NCBI GenBank assembly: GCA_018195615.1
Contig: JAGTPG010000001.1
Location: 806,001 to 870,000, forward strand
Reading direction: 5' to 3'
DNA: 64,000 bases
Source of the DNA: Streptomyces tuirus
GTDB taxonomy: Bacteria > Actinomycetota > Actinomycetes > Streptomycetales > Streptomycetaceae
The position numbers were made by a program, and so were the translations under genes. Shown piece by piece: positions 28,885 through 38,697 of the stretch. The notes under the pieces were generated by a model. It was not told the DNA's origin. It did no database searches and worked only from the letters and a program-made list of their open reading frames with translations. Numbering within the stretch: position 1 is the stretch's first letter; each line of letters begins with the position of its first letter.

Positions 28885-28905
28885 GCTTTCCCGCCCCGGC
28901 CATGT

Positions 28906-28940
28906 GACGGCCCGCAGCCGCGACCCGGCTGCGGGCCGTC
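28906..28940. terminator. Perfect 15-bp hairpin, bidirectional terminator
   Basis: GACGGCCCGCAGCCG pairs fully with CGGCTGCGGGCCGTC around CGACC. It lies between the convergent aldo/keto reductase and methyltransferase genes. Confidence 0.85.
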
Positions 28941-28974
28941 GTCCGTCGCGGGCTCTCCGGGCGAGGCCCCGGTT

Positions 28975-29871
28975 CTAGACCGCCCGAACCGCCGTGTGCA
29001 CGGTGTGGGCCTCCAGGACGAACACGTCGGGGCGGCGGTGCACGCTCGCCTCGTCGTCGGGGTCGAGGAGGCGGTCGAGGGTCGCGAGGTCGTCGGCGTC
29101 GAGGGCGTCCGTGAGCATCCCCCGCATGTGTGACAGGGTCGCGATCACATAGGCCCGCGCCCGCTCCGACGCGGGGCGGGCAGGTCCAGCAGGAACGTGT
29201 GCGTCCTGGTGTGCTTCAGGCCCACGGCGGCCAGCAGGGCGGGCCAGTCCTCCGTCTCCGCCACATGGCCCGGCAGTTCGTTGCGCATCCGTGTGAACCA
29301 CTCCGCCTGCACCGCGTCGATCCGCGCCTGGAGGCCGGGCCGGCCGATGCCGAGGTCGCGGGCAGGAACCGCGGGGCAGACCGCCCTCCATGAGAGCCAG
29401 CGTGCCGCCGGGCGCGAGCCGCTGCGCGAAGGCGGCGAGCGCGGCCCGCTGGTCGCCGAGGTGGTGCAGGCTGCGGCTGGCCCAGAGCAGGTCGGCGGGG
29501 TAGTCCAGCTCGCCGAGCACATCCGGGAGTTCACCGGCGATCGTGCTGAAGCGGTCGGCGACCCCCTGCCGCTCGGCCCGGGCCCGGGCCCGTTCCAGCA
29601 GCGGCTCGGACCCGTCCACCGCCACGATCCGGGCGCCCGGGAACGTCTCGGCGAACAGGCAGGCGACGACGCCCGGCCCGCTGCCCGCGTCGACGATCAG
29701 CCCCGGCTCGGTCACCTCCCGCGCCAGCCAGCCCAGGGCGCGCTCGTACAGGGAAGCGAACAGCTCCGCCGAGGACTCCAGCATCGGCCCCATCTCGGCC
29801 CAGTCGAGGTCCGTGTGGTCGTGATGGTGGCCGTGGCCGTGCTCAGGGTCGTGGTCGTGCTCGTGCGCCAT
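28975..29871 (-). CDS. Class I SAM-dependent methyltransferase with a His-rich N-terminus; three frameshifts
   Basis: About 299 residues restored. Start ATG 29871 with GAGAGGCTGACC. The first ~20 residues are His/Asp-rich (HEHDHDPEHGHGHHHDH) and may bind metal. The SAM fold follows: LIVDAGSGPGVVACLFAE (motif I), IVAVDGSEPLLERARARA, LLWASRSLHHLGDQRAALA and LAPGGTLALMEGG. The middle is out of frame between 29376 and 29173; three missing bases (29373-29376, 29360-29362, 29173-29176) bring it back to phase, recovering GIGRPGLQARIDAVQAEWF and VGLKHTRTHTFLLDLPAP. Substrate unknown. Confidence 0.85.
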   Translation of the reverse strand: MAHEHDHDPEHGHGHHHDHTDLDWAEMGPMLESSAELFASLYERALGWLAREVTEPGLIVDAGSGPGVVACLFAETFPGARIVAVDGSEPLLERARARAERQGVADRFSTIAGELPDVLGELDYPADLLWASRSLHHLGDQRAALAAFAQRLAPGGTLALMEGGLPRGSCPRPRHRPARPPGADRRGAGGVVHTDAQRTAGPCGGDGGLARPAGRRGPEAHQDAHVPAGPARPASERARAYVIATLSHMRGMLTDALDADDLATLDRLLDPDDEASVHRRPDVFVLEAHTVHTAVRAV

Positions 29872-29949
29872 GGTGGTCAGCCTCTCGCTCGGTTGCCGAC
29901 AGCCTGCGCCGACGCACCGGGAGAGGGCCACCGCAGTTGCCGCTCCCGC

Positions 29950-29985
29950 AAAAAAGGTCCGCCGGGGCCGAAGCCCCGGCGGACC
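29950..29985 (-). terminator. Rho-independent terminator of the GH6 cellulase gene
   Basis: Thirteen-base perfect arms (GGTCCGCCGGGGC / GCCCCGGCGGACC) around a four-base loop, followed on the minus strand by six Ts. It begins 23 bases after the cellulase stop. A textbook intrinsic terminator with U-tract, uncommon in this genome. Confidence 0.92.
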
Positions 29986-30008
29986 CGTGGGGACGGGCTG
30001 TCAGCCGG

Positions 30009-31727
30009 TCAGGACAGCGGCGGGTACGCGTTCTGCATCAGCTGCCGGAACTGGGCGGAGAACCAGTGCCCGGACAGCGGGGCGTCCGGCAGGGCACCCG
30101 ACATGTTGTAGTTGTTGCGGGGGTTGCCCTCGTACGTCGGGTCGCACATCCGGTCGAAGCCCTTGCCCTCGTCGTTCGGGATCTCCTTGCTCGCCCCGTC
30201 GGACTCGCCCGGCGGCTTCATCCACACGTACGCGTCGATCCCGGCGGCCGGGTTGGCCTGCGGCCGCTCACCGAGGCCGGCTCCGGACTGGTTGCACCAG
30301 TTGCCGACGTGGAGGCGCCGGTCGTAGCGTCCGCCGTCGACGTAGGTGTCGACGGAGGTCTGGGCGCCGGGGCCGGCGGGCCGGGCGGTGCCGCCCCAGC
30401 CGTTGCGGGAGGTGTCGATCAGCATGCCGATGCCCGAGGGGAAGCCGACCGAGACCAGCTGATTGCGGAAGGCCTGGGCGAAGGACAGCTCGTCGACGTA
30501 GCGGTTCCAGTCGACCCACTTCGACTCGCGGACGGACTTGCCGGCCACGTTGTCGTTGATGGAGAAGTTGTTCTCCTTCAGGGCGCTGTAGTTCGCCGTG
30601 TTGGTGATGAAGCCGTGGACGTCGCCCACGGTCGCGCCCTCGGCGGTCGCCGCCTCCTTGAACAGGGTCGCGGAGGCACCGAAGTTGTCGTCCCAGCCGA
30701 TCCAGCCGTGGTGGCCGGCGTCGACGTAGTTGTAGACGTTCGGCACGTCGCCGAGCTTGTTCAGCGCGTAGCCGACGCCCTTGACGTAGTTGCCGTTGGC
30801 CTTCATGACGTCGCACTGCGGGGTGGCCGTCGGGCGGCTGCCGGTGTTGGTGACGAGGTTCGGCAGCGAGTCGATCTCGACGGTGGTGACGATCCGCAGC
30901 GAGGCGTACTTCGAGTCGGCGAGGATCGCCTTGATCGGGTCGATGTACTCGGTCTTGTACCGGCCGATCTCGTCTGCCTTGAGCTCGCCGTTGGAGGCGA
31001 GGGCGGCACAGTCACGGCCAGGCAGGTTGTAGATGACGAGCTGGACGACGAGTTCGCCTGAGCCCTTCTGGCGCAGCGCCTCGTCGAGGTGGGCGCGCAG
31101 GCCCATCTTGCCGCCGGCGCCGTTGATCGCGGCGATCCGGTCCAGCCAGACGCCCGTCGGCTGGTTGGCGATCCGGCTGCCGCCCGGCTCGGCGGCGGCC
31201 TTCGCGGACCACTCCGGGTTCACGTACACCTTGGCGCCCTCGTAGGGGTTGTTCACCCGGTTCGCCGGGCCGCCCGGGTCCGGCGGATCCGTGGGGCCGC
31301 CGGGGCCGCCGTCGACGTTGCAGGTCACACCGTCGAGCGTGAAGGTGGCCGGGATCGCGTTGCTGCCGCTGTAGCTGCCCTGGAAGCCGAAGCTGACCGA
31401 AGCGCCGGTCGCCAGCTGGGCGTTGTAGTTCTCGTTCGACGCGGTGACGGCGGCACCGCTCTGGCTGATCTTGGCGTTCCAGCCGCTGGTGATCTGCTGG
31501 TTACCGGCGTACGACCACTTCACCGACCACGACGACTTCGCCGCACTGTTGTTGGTGATGGTCACGGCGGCGGTGAAGCCGGTGCTCCACTGGTTCTGCA
31601 CCTTGTAGTCGACGGTGCAGGGGACGGCGGCGGTGCCGGCACCGCCCGGATCGACGGCGAACGCGGTGCCGGTGGCTCCGGCGACCAGGGCCATGGCGGC
31701 CAGTAACGCTGTTCTCGTACGGCTCAT
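30009..31727 (-). CDS. Secreted GH6 exo-cellulase (cellobiohydrolase) with N-terminal CBM2; contains a TTA codon
   Basis: 572 residues. Signal peptide to about AFAVDPG; CBM2 (about 38-140, CTVDYKVQNQWSTGF ... CNVDGG, one disulfide, surface Trp residues); a Pro/Gly linker (GGPTDPPDPGGP); then GH6. The catalytic signatures are VIYNLPGRDCAALASNGE (acid Asp) and VEIDSLPNLVTN. The EIDSL form and the length are typical of exo-acting Cel6B-like enzymes, not endoglucanases. Start ATG 31727. Codon 8 (31704-31706) is TTA, implying bldA dependence. A CebR-like box lies about 200 bases upstream. It acts with the divergent GH48 and GH74 enzymes on plant cell walls. Confidence 0.93.
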   Translation of the reverse strand: MSRTRTALLAAMALVAGATGTAFAVDPGGAGTAAVPCTVDYKVQNQWSTGFTAAVTITNNSAAKSSWSVKWSYAGNQQITSGWNAKISQSGAAVTASNENYNAQLATGASVSFGFQGSYSGSNAIPATFTLDGVTCNVDGGPGGPTDPPDPGGPANRVNNPYEGAKVYVNPEWSAKAAAEPGGSRIANQPTGVWLDRIAAINGAGGKMGLRAHLDEALRQKGSGELVVQLVIYNLPGRDCAALASNGELKADEIGRYKTEYIDPIKAILADSKYASLRIVTTVEIDSLPNLVTNTGSRPTATPQCDVMKANGNYVKGVGYALNKLGDVPNVYNYVDAGHHGWIGWDDNFGASATLFKEAATAEGATVGDVHGFITNTANYSALKENNFSINDNVAGKSVRESKWVDWNRYVDELSFAQAFRNQLVSVGFPSGIGMLIDTSRNGWGGTARPAGPGAQTSVDTYVDGGRYDRRLHVGNWCNQSGAGLGERPQANPAAGIDAYVWMKPPGESDGASKEIPNDEGKGFDRMCDPTYEGNPRNNYNMSGALPDAPLSGHWFSAQFRQLMQNAYPPLS

Positions 31728-31923
31728 GAGTGCGGGGATCCCTTTCGGTCGTGGGGGTGTCAGCCGTTCGGGGCGCGCTCCGACAAGGGCATGAGGAACC
31801 CGGCACCGGCACTCGCGCAGCCGGGGACGACCGCGTGTGCGGCGGCTCAAAGTACTGAACGCGAGGGGTGTCGCTGAGCGACTCCTTGCAGGTCGGGCAT
31901 GCCGTGACGGACGCGTCGACTGA

Positions 31924-31937
31924 TGGAATCGCTCCCA
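31924..31937. promoter_or_regulatory. Degenerate CebR box
   Basis: TGGAATCGCTCCCA, 12 of 14 matches to the CebR consensus TGGGAGCGCTCCCA. It lies about 200 bases upstream of the GH6 start. The rest of the 400-base gap 31728-32127 holds the two divergent promoters and no gene that I can support. Confidence 0.7.
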
Positions 31938-32066
31938 CTGGTGTCAAGGAAGGTAGCGCCAAGTGTCGGCAAAGAACAGGGGGGTCGCTGACTTTCGCTC
32001 AACACACGGCGTCGAATCTTTTCGACTCTTCAAGGCCCTTGACCGATACCACACCCGTCCTCACGA

Positions 32067-32080
32067 TGGGAGCGCTCCCA
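32067..32080. promoter_or_regulatory. Perfect CebR box upstream of the GH48 gene
   Basis: TGGGAGCGCTCCCA, the exact palindromic operator of the cellobiose/cellotriose-sensing LacI-type repressor CebR of Streptomyces. It lies 47 bases before the GH48 ATG, where a repressor would block transcription until cello-oligosaccharide is present. Confidence 0.9.
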
Positions 32081-32127
32081 CTGGTTCAAGCCTTGACTTC
32101 TCCGAGCCGCAAGGAGGAACCAGCACC

Positions 32128-35045
32128 ATGCATCCCCCACCCCGGAGACGGAGAGCGGTGCGGCGGCTGTGGACCGCCGCCCTGGCCGCCCTCGCGCTTC
32201 CGTTGACGATGCTCTCCTCAGGGTCGACTCCCGCACAGGCGGCGGCACTTCAGTGCAGTGTCGATTACAAGACCAACGACTGGGGCTCCGGTTTCACCGC
32301 GGACCTGACCCTCACCAACCGCGGCACGGACGCCATCGACGGCTGGACGCTGACCTACGCCTACTCCGGCAACCAGAAGCTGGGGAACGGCTGGAACGGC
32401 ACGTGGTCACAGTCCGGCCAGACCGTCACCGTGAAGAACGCCCCTCACAACGCGCGGGTCGCCGCGGGCGCCGCCGTCTCGACCGGCGCCCAGTTCAGCT
32501 ACAGCGGCAGCAACACCGCGCCCACCTCCTTCGCGGTCAACGGCACCCCGTGCACCGGCGCGCACCAGCCGCCGATCGCCGTGCTGACCAGCCCGGCCGC
32601 CGGCGCCGTCTACACCCAGGGCGAGGCGGTCCCGCTGGCCGCCACGGCCGCCGCCGCGGACAACGCCACGATCAGCAAGGTGGAGTTCTACGACGACACC
32701 AAGCTGCTGGGGACCGACACGAGCGCGCCCTACGCGCTCTCCGTCTCAGACTTGACCGTGGGCAGTCATTCCCTGGTGGCGAAGGCGTACGACAGCATGG
32801 GCGCCTCCGCCGACTCCACGCCGGTGGGCATCACGGTCGCCGCCGGCCCCACCGTCGTCGCCTCACCGCTCCAACTCGGCGTGCAGTCGGGCAAGTCGGG
32901 CACGTACGAGGTGAAGCTGTCCAAGCAGCCGGCCTCCGACGTGACGGTGACGTCCGCACGCGCGAGCGGCAACTCGGGCCTGTCGGTCTCGGCCGGTGCC
33001 TCGCTCACCTTCACCCCGCGGAACTGGAACACCGCGCAGAAGGTGACCGTCAGCGCGGCCGACTCCGGTACCGGCTCGGCGGTCTTCGAGTCGACGGCCG
33101 CGGGCCACGCCAAGGCCTCGGTCACCGTCACCCAGCTGGCGGCGACCAAGGCGTACGACGCCCGCTTCCTGGAGCTCTACGGGAAGATCACCAACCCGGC
33201 GAACGGCTACTTCTCCCCGAGGGCATCCCGTACCACTCGGTCGAGACGCTGATCGTCGAGGCGCCGGACCACGGCCATGAGACCACCTCGGAGGCGTACA
33301 GCTACCTCCTGTGGCTCCAGGCCATGTACGGCAAGGTGACCGGTGACTGGTCCAAGTTCAACGGCGCGTGGGAGCTCATGGAGAAGTACATGATCCCCAC
33401 CAAGGCCGACCAGCCGACCAACTCCTTCTACAACGCCTCCAAGCCGGCGACCTACGCGCCCGAGCTGGACACCCCGAACGAGTACCCGGCCAAGCTCGAC
33501 ACCGGCGTCTCGGTCGGCCGGGACCCGATCGCGGCCGAACTGAAGAGCGCGTACGGCACGGACGACGTCTACGGCATGCACTGGCTCCAGGACGTCGACA
33601 ACGTCTACGGCTACGGCAACGCGCCCGGCAAGTGCGAGGCGGGTCCCTCGGACACCGGGCCGTCGTACATCAACACCTTCCAGCGCGGTTCGCAGGAGTC
33701 GGTGTGGGAGACGGTGCCGCAGCCGACCTGTGACGCCTTCAAGTACGGCGGCAAGAACGGCTACCTGGACCTGTTCACCGGTGACGCCTCCTACGCCAAG
33801 CAGTGGAAGTTCACCAACGCGCCGGACGCCGACGCGCGCGCCGTGCAGGCCGCCTACTGGGCGGACCTGTGGGCGAAGGAGCAGGGCAAGGGCGGGCAGG
33901 TCTCCGGGACCGTCGCCAAGGCGGCCAAGATGGGCGACTACCTGCGCTACTCGATGTACGACAAGTACTTCAAGAAGGTCGGCAACTGCGTCGGTCCCTC
34001 GACCTGCCCCGCGGGCACCGGCAAGGACGCCTCGTTCTACTTGATGTCCTGGTACTACGCCTGGGGCGGCGCCACGGACACGAACGCCGGCTGGGCCTGG
34101 CGCATCGGCTCCAGCCACGCCCACGGCGGCTACCAGAACCCGCTGGCCGCCTACGCGCTCGCCAACTACGCGCCGCTGAAGCCGAAGTCGGCGACGGGCG
34201 CGGCCGACTGGGCCAAGTCCATGGACCGGCAGCTGGAGTTCTACCGCTGGCTGCAGTCGGACGAGGGCGCCATCGCCGGTGGCGCGACCAACAGCTGGGC
34301 GGGCCGGTACGCGACCCCGCCCGCCGGGAAGTCGACGTTCTACGGCATGTACTACGACGAGAAGCCGGTGTACCACGACCCGCCGTCCAACCAGTGGTTC
34401 GGCTTCCAGGCGTGGTCCATGGAGCGGGTCGCGGAGCTGTACCAGCAGACGGGGAACGCGCAGGCCAAGGCGGTCCTCGACAAGTGGGTCGACTGGGCGC
34501 TGTCCGAGACCACGTTCAACCCGGACGGCACGTTCCGGATTCCGTCGACGCTCCAGTGGTCGGGCCAGCCCGACACCTGGAACGCGTCGAGCCCCGGCTC
34601 CAACAGCGGGCTGCACGTCAGCGTGGTGGACTACACGAACGACGTCGGTGTGGCGGGCGCGTACGCCAAGACGCTGACGTACTACGCCGACCGCTCCGGT
34701 GACAGTGCTGCTGCCGCCGCGGCGAAGAAGCTGCTGGACGGGATGTGGGACAACCACCAGGACGCGCTCGGGATCGCCGTCCCGGAGAACCGGGCCGACT
34801 ACAACCGGTTCGACGACCCGGTGTACATCCCGAGCGGCTGGACGGGCACGATGCCGAACGGTGACGCGATCAACTCGTCGTCGACGTTCGACTCGATCCG
34901 GTCCTTCTACGAGGACGATCCTGCCTGGTCGAAGATCGAGAGTTATCTCGCGGGTGGTGTAGTGCCGTCGTTCACGTATCACCGGTTCTGGGCTCAGGCG
35001 GACATCGCGCTGGCCATGGGCTCGTACGCGGAGCTTCTCGAATAG
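32128..35045 (+). CDS. Secreted GH48 cellulase with CBM2 and Ig-like domains; frameshifted
   Basis: About 972 residues restored (one C missing at 33215-33218, before [21 protein letters not shown]). Signal peptide ending [11 protein letters not shown]2 (about 40-140: [20 protein letters not shown]); an Ig-like domain ([21 protein letters not shown]); a second beta-sandwich module ([19 protein letters not shown], resembling Calx-beta-type repeats); then the ~640-residue GH48 barrel ([46 protein letters not shown]). GH48 enzymes are processive, releasing cellobiose from chain ends. Start ATG 32128 after AAGGAGGA. Directly under CebR control. Confidence 0.94.
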
Positions 35046-35106
35046 TCCCCGCCGGGCGCTCCGCGGGGTGGGCGGTACTTCGGCTGCCGGTCCGTTGTGG
35101 CTGGTC

Positions 35107-35129
35107 GCGCAGTTCCCCGCGCCCCTGAA
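35107..35129 (+). repeat. Dispersed 23-base intergenic repeat, copy 1
   Basis: The block running GCGCAGTTCCCCGCGCCCCT then GAA is identical at 53939-53961. Here it lies between the GH48 stop and the GH74 start, in a 207-base gap with no gene that I can support. I recall this sequence as common between Streptomyces genes, but that needs a genome search. Confidence 0.7.
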
Positions 35130-35252
35130 CAGCGTCCGAAGCTCTGCGTACGTGGCCCTGCACCTGACGCGGGGCCACCTCGGCCGGGCGGCTCCACCCG
35201 CACTGGGGCCGCCCGGCCCTCGCACGTTCCCCCTCATGGAAGGAACCCCACC

Positions 35253-37907
35253 GTGCGAAGAACCCGTGTTCTCACGGCTGTGCTCGCGCTGGCGGCCGGG
35301 TTGTTGTCGGGCGCTCCCGGCGCCCTGGCCGCCGATCGGCCGTCGGTGAAGATCGCCGCCGATACCTACTCCTGGAAGAACGCCCGGATCGACGGCGGTG
35401 GATTCGTCCCCGGGATCGTCTTCAACCGGACCGAGAAGAACCTCGCCTACGCCCGTACCGACATCGGCGGCGCCTACCGCTGGCAGGAGTCGTCGAAGAC
35501 CTGGACGCCGCTGCTGGACTCCGTCGGCTGGGACGACTGGGGGCACACGGGGGTCGTCAGCATCGCCTCCGACTCCGTCGACCCGAACCGGGTGTACGCG
35601 GCGGTCGGGACGTACACCAACAGCTGGGATCCGAAGAACGGTGCGATCATGCGCTCCTCCGACCGCGGGGCGAGCTGGCGGAAGGCGAATCTGCCGTTCA
35701 AGCTGGGCGGCAACATGCCGGGGCGGGGCATGGGCGAGCGGCTGGCGGTCGATCCGAACCGGAACAGCGTGCTGTATCTGGGCGCGCCCAGCGGCAAGGG
35801 GCTGTGGCGGTCGACGGACTCGGGCGTGACCTGGTCGCAGGTGGCGAACTTCCCGAACGTCGGCACCTACGTGCAGGACCCGAGCGACACGTCCGGCTAC
35901 GCGTCCGACAACCAGGGCATCGTCTGGGTGACCTTCGACGAGTCCACGGGCACGGCCGGGAACGCCACGAAGACGATCTACGTCGGGGTCGCCGACAAGG
36001 ACAACGCGGTGTACCGGTCGACGGACGCGGGCGCGAGCTGGCAGCGGCTGGCCGGGCAGCCGACCGGCTACCTCGCCCACAAGGGCGTCCTGGACGCGAA
36101 GAACGGCCACCTGTACCTGGCGTACAGCGACAAGGGCGGCCCGTACGACGGCGGCAAGGGACAGCTGTGGCGGTACACGACCGGGACCGGTGCCTGGACG
36201 AACATCAGCCCGGTGGCGGAGGCGGACACCTTCTACGGCTTCAGCGGGCTGACCGTGGACCGGCAGAAGCCGGGCACCGTGATGGCGACCGCGTACAGCG
36301 CATGGTGGCCGGACACCCAGATCTTCCGCTCCACGGACAGCGGCGCGACCTGGACCAAGGCCTGGGACTACACGTCGTACCCGAACCGCGAGAACCGCTA
36401 CACGATGGACGTCTCGTCCTCACCCTGGCTGACCTGGGGCGCGAACCCGCAGCCGCCCGAGCAGACGCCGAAGTTGGGCTGGATGACGGAAGCGCTGGAG
36501 ATCGACCCGTTCGACTCCGACCGCATGATGTACGGGACGGGCGCCACGATCTACGGCACCGAGAACCTCACGAACTGGGACAGCGGCGGCAAGTTCGCCG
36601 TCAAGCCGATGGTGCGGGGCCTGGAGGAGACGGCGGTCAACGACCTTGCCTCTCCCCCGTCCGGCGCCCCCCTGCTCAGCGCGCTCGGCGATGTCGGCGG
36701 CTTCCGGCACACGGACCTGACGAAGGTCCCGTCGATGATGTTCACTCAGCCGAACTTCACGACGACCACGAGCCTGGACTTCGCCGAGTCGAACCCGGAC
36801 ACGGTGGTCCGCGTCGGCACCCTCGACTCGGGCCCGCACATCGCGTTCTCGACGGACAACGGCGCCAACTGGTTCGCCGGGACGGACCCTTCGGGCGTCA
36901 GCGGTGGAGGCACGGTCGCGGCGGCGGCGGACGGCAGCCGGTTCGTGTGGAGCCCCGAGGGCGCCGGCGTGCACCACGCGACCGGCTTCGGCACGTCGTG
37001 GCAGGCGTCCGGCGGGATCCCCGCCGGGGCGATCGTCGAGTCGGACCGGGTCGATCCGAAGACCTTCTACGGCTTCAAGTCCGGGAAGTTCTACGTGAGT
37101 ACGGACGGCGGGGCGACGTTCAAGGAGTCCCCGGCCGGCGGGCTGCCGAGTGGCGACAGCGTCCGCTTCAAGGCGCTGCCCGGCGGCAAGGGAGACATCT
37201 GGGTGGCGGGCGGCGCGACGGACGGCGCGTACGGCCTGTGGCACTCCACGGACGGCGGGGCGACGTTCACGAAGCTCTCGAACGTCGAGCAGGCCGACAC
37301 CGTCGGCTTCGGCAAGGCGGCGCCCGGCGCCTCGTACCAGACGCTCTACACGAGCGCGAAGATCGGCGGCGTGCGCGGCGTCTTCCGCTCCACGGACAAG
37401 GGCGCGAGCTGGACGCGCATCAACGACGACGCCCACCAGTGGGGCTGGACGGGCGCGGCCATCACCGGCGACCCGAGGGTGTACGGCCGTGTCTATGTGT
37501 CGACGAACGGCCGTGGCGTCATCTACGGCGACAGCTCCGACGGCGGCTCCACGGATCCGGGTCCCGGTCCGGGCCCGTCACCGGCCGGCGCCTGCAAGGT
37601 GACGTACCAGGTCACCAGCCAGTGGCCGGGCGGCTTCCAGGCGGACGTCCGGCTCACCAACACCGGTTCCGGCCCGTGGAACGGCTGGTCGCTGGCCTGG
37701 GCCTTCGCCGACGGCCAGAAACTGACTCAGGCGTGGAACGCCGACGCCGCGCAGTCGGGTTCGACGGTGACGGCGAGGAACGTCGGCTGGAACGCCGGCG
37801 TGGCGGCGGGCTCGTCGGTGAGCTTCGGCTTCACGGCGAACGGGTCGGGCACGAACACGAAACCGACCGTGTTCAGGATGGGTGACCAGAGCTGCACGGT
37901 GAGTTGA
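35253..37907 (+). CDS. Secreted GH74 xyloglucanase with C-terminal CBM2
   Basis: 884 residues, frame intact. GTG start 35253 after GGAAGGA. Signal peptide ends APGALAAD. GH74 double seven-bladed propeller: the catalytic-Asp motif YARTDIGGAYRW, repeated Asp-box strands (RSSDRGASWRK, RSTDSGVTWSQ, RSTDAGASWQR, RSTDSGATWTK, STDGGATFKE, HSTDGGATFTK, RSTDKGASWTR) and the active-site loop LEIDPFDSDRMMYGTG. After a PGPGPGP linker (about 770) comes CBM2 (CKVTYQVTSQWPGGFQADV ... SC). It cleaves xyloglucan, exposing cellulose for the GH48 and GH6 enzymes. It probably shares CebR control through read-through from GH48; no separate CebR box is visible. Confidence 0.95.
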   Translation: MRRTRVLTAVLALAAGLLSGAPGALAADRPSVKIAADTYSWKNARIDGGGFVPGIVFNRTEKNLAYARTDIGGAYRWQESSKTWTPLLDSVGWDDWGHTGVVSIASDSVDPNRVYAAVGTYTNSWDPKNGAIMRSSDRGASWRKANLPFKLGGNMPGRGMGERLAVDPNRNSVLYLGAPSGKGLWRSTDSGVTWSQVANFPNVGTYVQDPSDTSGYASDNQGIVWVTFDESTGTAGNATKTIYVGVADKDNAVYRSTDAGASWQRLAGQPTGYLAHKGVLDAKNGHLYLAYSDKGGPYDGGKGQLWRYTTGTGAWTNISPVAEADTFYGFSGLTVDRQKPGTVMATAYSAWWPDTQIFRSTDSGATWTKAWDYTSYPNRENRYTMDVSSSPWLTWGANPQPPEQTPKLGWMTEALEIDPFDSDRMMYGTGATIYGTENLTNWDSGGKFAVKPMVRGLEETAVNDLASPPSGAPLLSALGDVGGFRHTDLTKVPSMMFTQPNFTTTTSLDFAESNPDTVVRVGTLDSGPHIAFSTDNGANWFAGTDPSGVSGGGTVAAAADGSRFVWSPEGAGVHHATGFGTSWQASGGIPAGAIVESDRVDPKTFYGFKSGKFYVSTDGGATFKESPAGGLPSGDSVRFKALPGGKGDIWVAGGATDGAYGLWHSTDGGATFTKLSNVEQADTVGFGKAAPGASYQTLYTSAKIGGVRGVFRSTDKGASWTRINDDAHQWGWTGAAITGDPRVYGRVYVSTNGRGVIYGDSSDGGSTDPGPGPGPSPAGACKVTYQVTSQWPGGFQADVRLTNTGSGPWNGWSLAWAFADGQKLTQAWNADAAQSGSTVTARNVGWNAGVAAGSSVSFGFTANGSGTNTKPTVFRMGDQSCTVS

Positions 37908-37912
37908 GCGCC

Positions 37913-37942
37913 GGGGCGCGTGCCGGGCGAGGCACGCGCCCC
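37913..37942. terminator. 12-bp perfect hairpin between convergent genes
   Basis: GGGGCGCGTGCC and GGCACGCGCCCC around GGGCGA, immediately after the GH74 stop and before the stop of the minus-strand gene. Bidirectional terminator. Confidence 0.8.
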
Positions 37943-37948
37943 TCGCCG

Positions 37949-38578
37949 TCACTTCACGTCACCGGTGAAGACGGCCTCCTCGGACTCCCAGTCGGGCGAG
38001 ACCTCCACTTGCAGGAACTTCTCGTTCTTGGGGAGTTCGCAGGCCCAGGGCACGGTGAGGGACCGGCCGGCGAGGATGCGCGTGTCCGGAAGGCCGTCGA
38101 GGCCGTCGTCATAGATGGCCTCGCCTTCCTCGCCCTCGTCGCCGTAGGCACAGTTGACGGTCATCTCGTTGGCGTCGACGGTCGCGTCGGAGCCGTTGAC
38201 GATCTTTATCCGGAACTTGGCGTAGGGCGTGTCCTCCGGGGACGCGTAGTCGCTCGAGACACCGCGGGAGAAGGCGGAGAGGCTGACTTCGACGTCGTTC
38301 TCGTAGGTCACCGTTTCGCCGAGGCCGTAGGCGTCGTCGCTGCCGGATTCCTCGGCGGCGGGGTCCGAGAGGGTGTCCTCGTCGGCGGCGCTGTCGGCCG
38401 GCGCTGTCTCGGTGACGGTGACCGTGGGTGCGGCTTCGGCTTCGCCGTCGCCCGTGACTCCGGCCGTGACGGCGGCCGCCACCGCTGCGGCGACCAGGGC
38501 CGCGGCCGAGGCGATGAGGATCGTGCGCGGTTTCTTCGGCGGCTGCGGCGGGACGGGCGGCGGCCCGTATGCGGGCAT
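37949..38578 (-). CDS. Membrane-anchored DUF4352-like protein
   Basis: 209 residues. A Pro-rich cytoplasmic N-terminus (MPAYGPPPVPPQPPKKPR) precedes one membrane helix (TILIASAAALVAAAVAAAV). An acidic Ser/Ala/Glu-rich linker follows, then a beta-sandwich domain (VTYENDVEVSLSAFSRG, YAKFRIKIVNGSDATVDANE, YDDGLDGLPDTRILAGRSLT, WACELPKNEKFLQVEVSPD). This layout matches DUF4352-type surface proteins of Streptomyces, whose function is unknown. Start ATG 38578 has only a weak ribosome site. It is convergent with GH74 and preceded by the rhamnogalacturonan lyase terminus. Confidence 0.7.
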   Translation of the reverse strand: MPAYGPPPVPPQPPKKPRTILIASAAALVAAAVAAAVTAGVTGDGEAEAAPTVTVTETAPADSAADEDTLSDPAAEESGSDDAYGLGETVTYENDVEVSLSAFSRGVSSDYASPEDTPYAKFRIKIVNGSDATVDANEMTVNCAYGDEGEEGEAIYDDGLDGLPDTRILAGRSLTVPWACELPKNEKFLQVEVSPDWESEEAVFTGDVK

Positions 38579-38697
38579 GGATCCACATGTGGAGGCTTTG
38601 TGCTGAAACCGTGTCGATCTGTGTTCTGCGCGTCCTGACCGGGCGGTCGTCGAGCGGGCCCGACGACCGCCCGGCACGAGCGGCCGGCCGTCTCAGG

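Noticed and set aside
33207..36110. Long antisense frame across GH48 and GH74
   Set aside because: The amino-acid composition is Arg/Val/Gly-rich and featureless. The opposite strand encodes two complete glycoside hydrolases.
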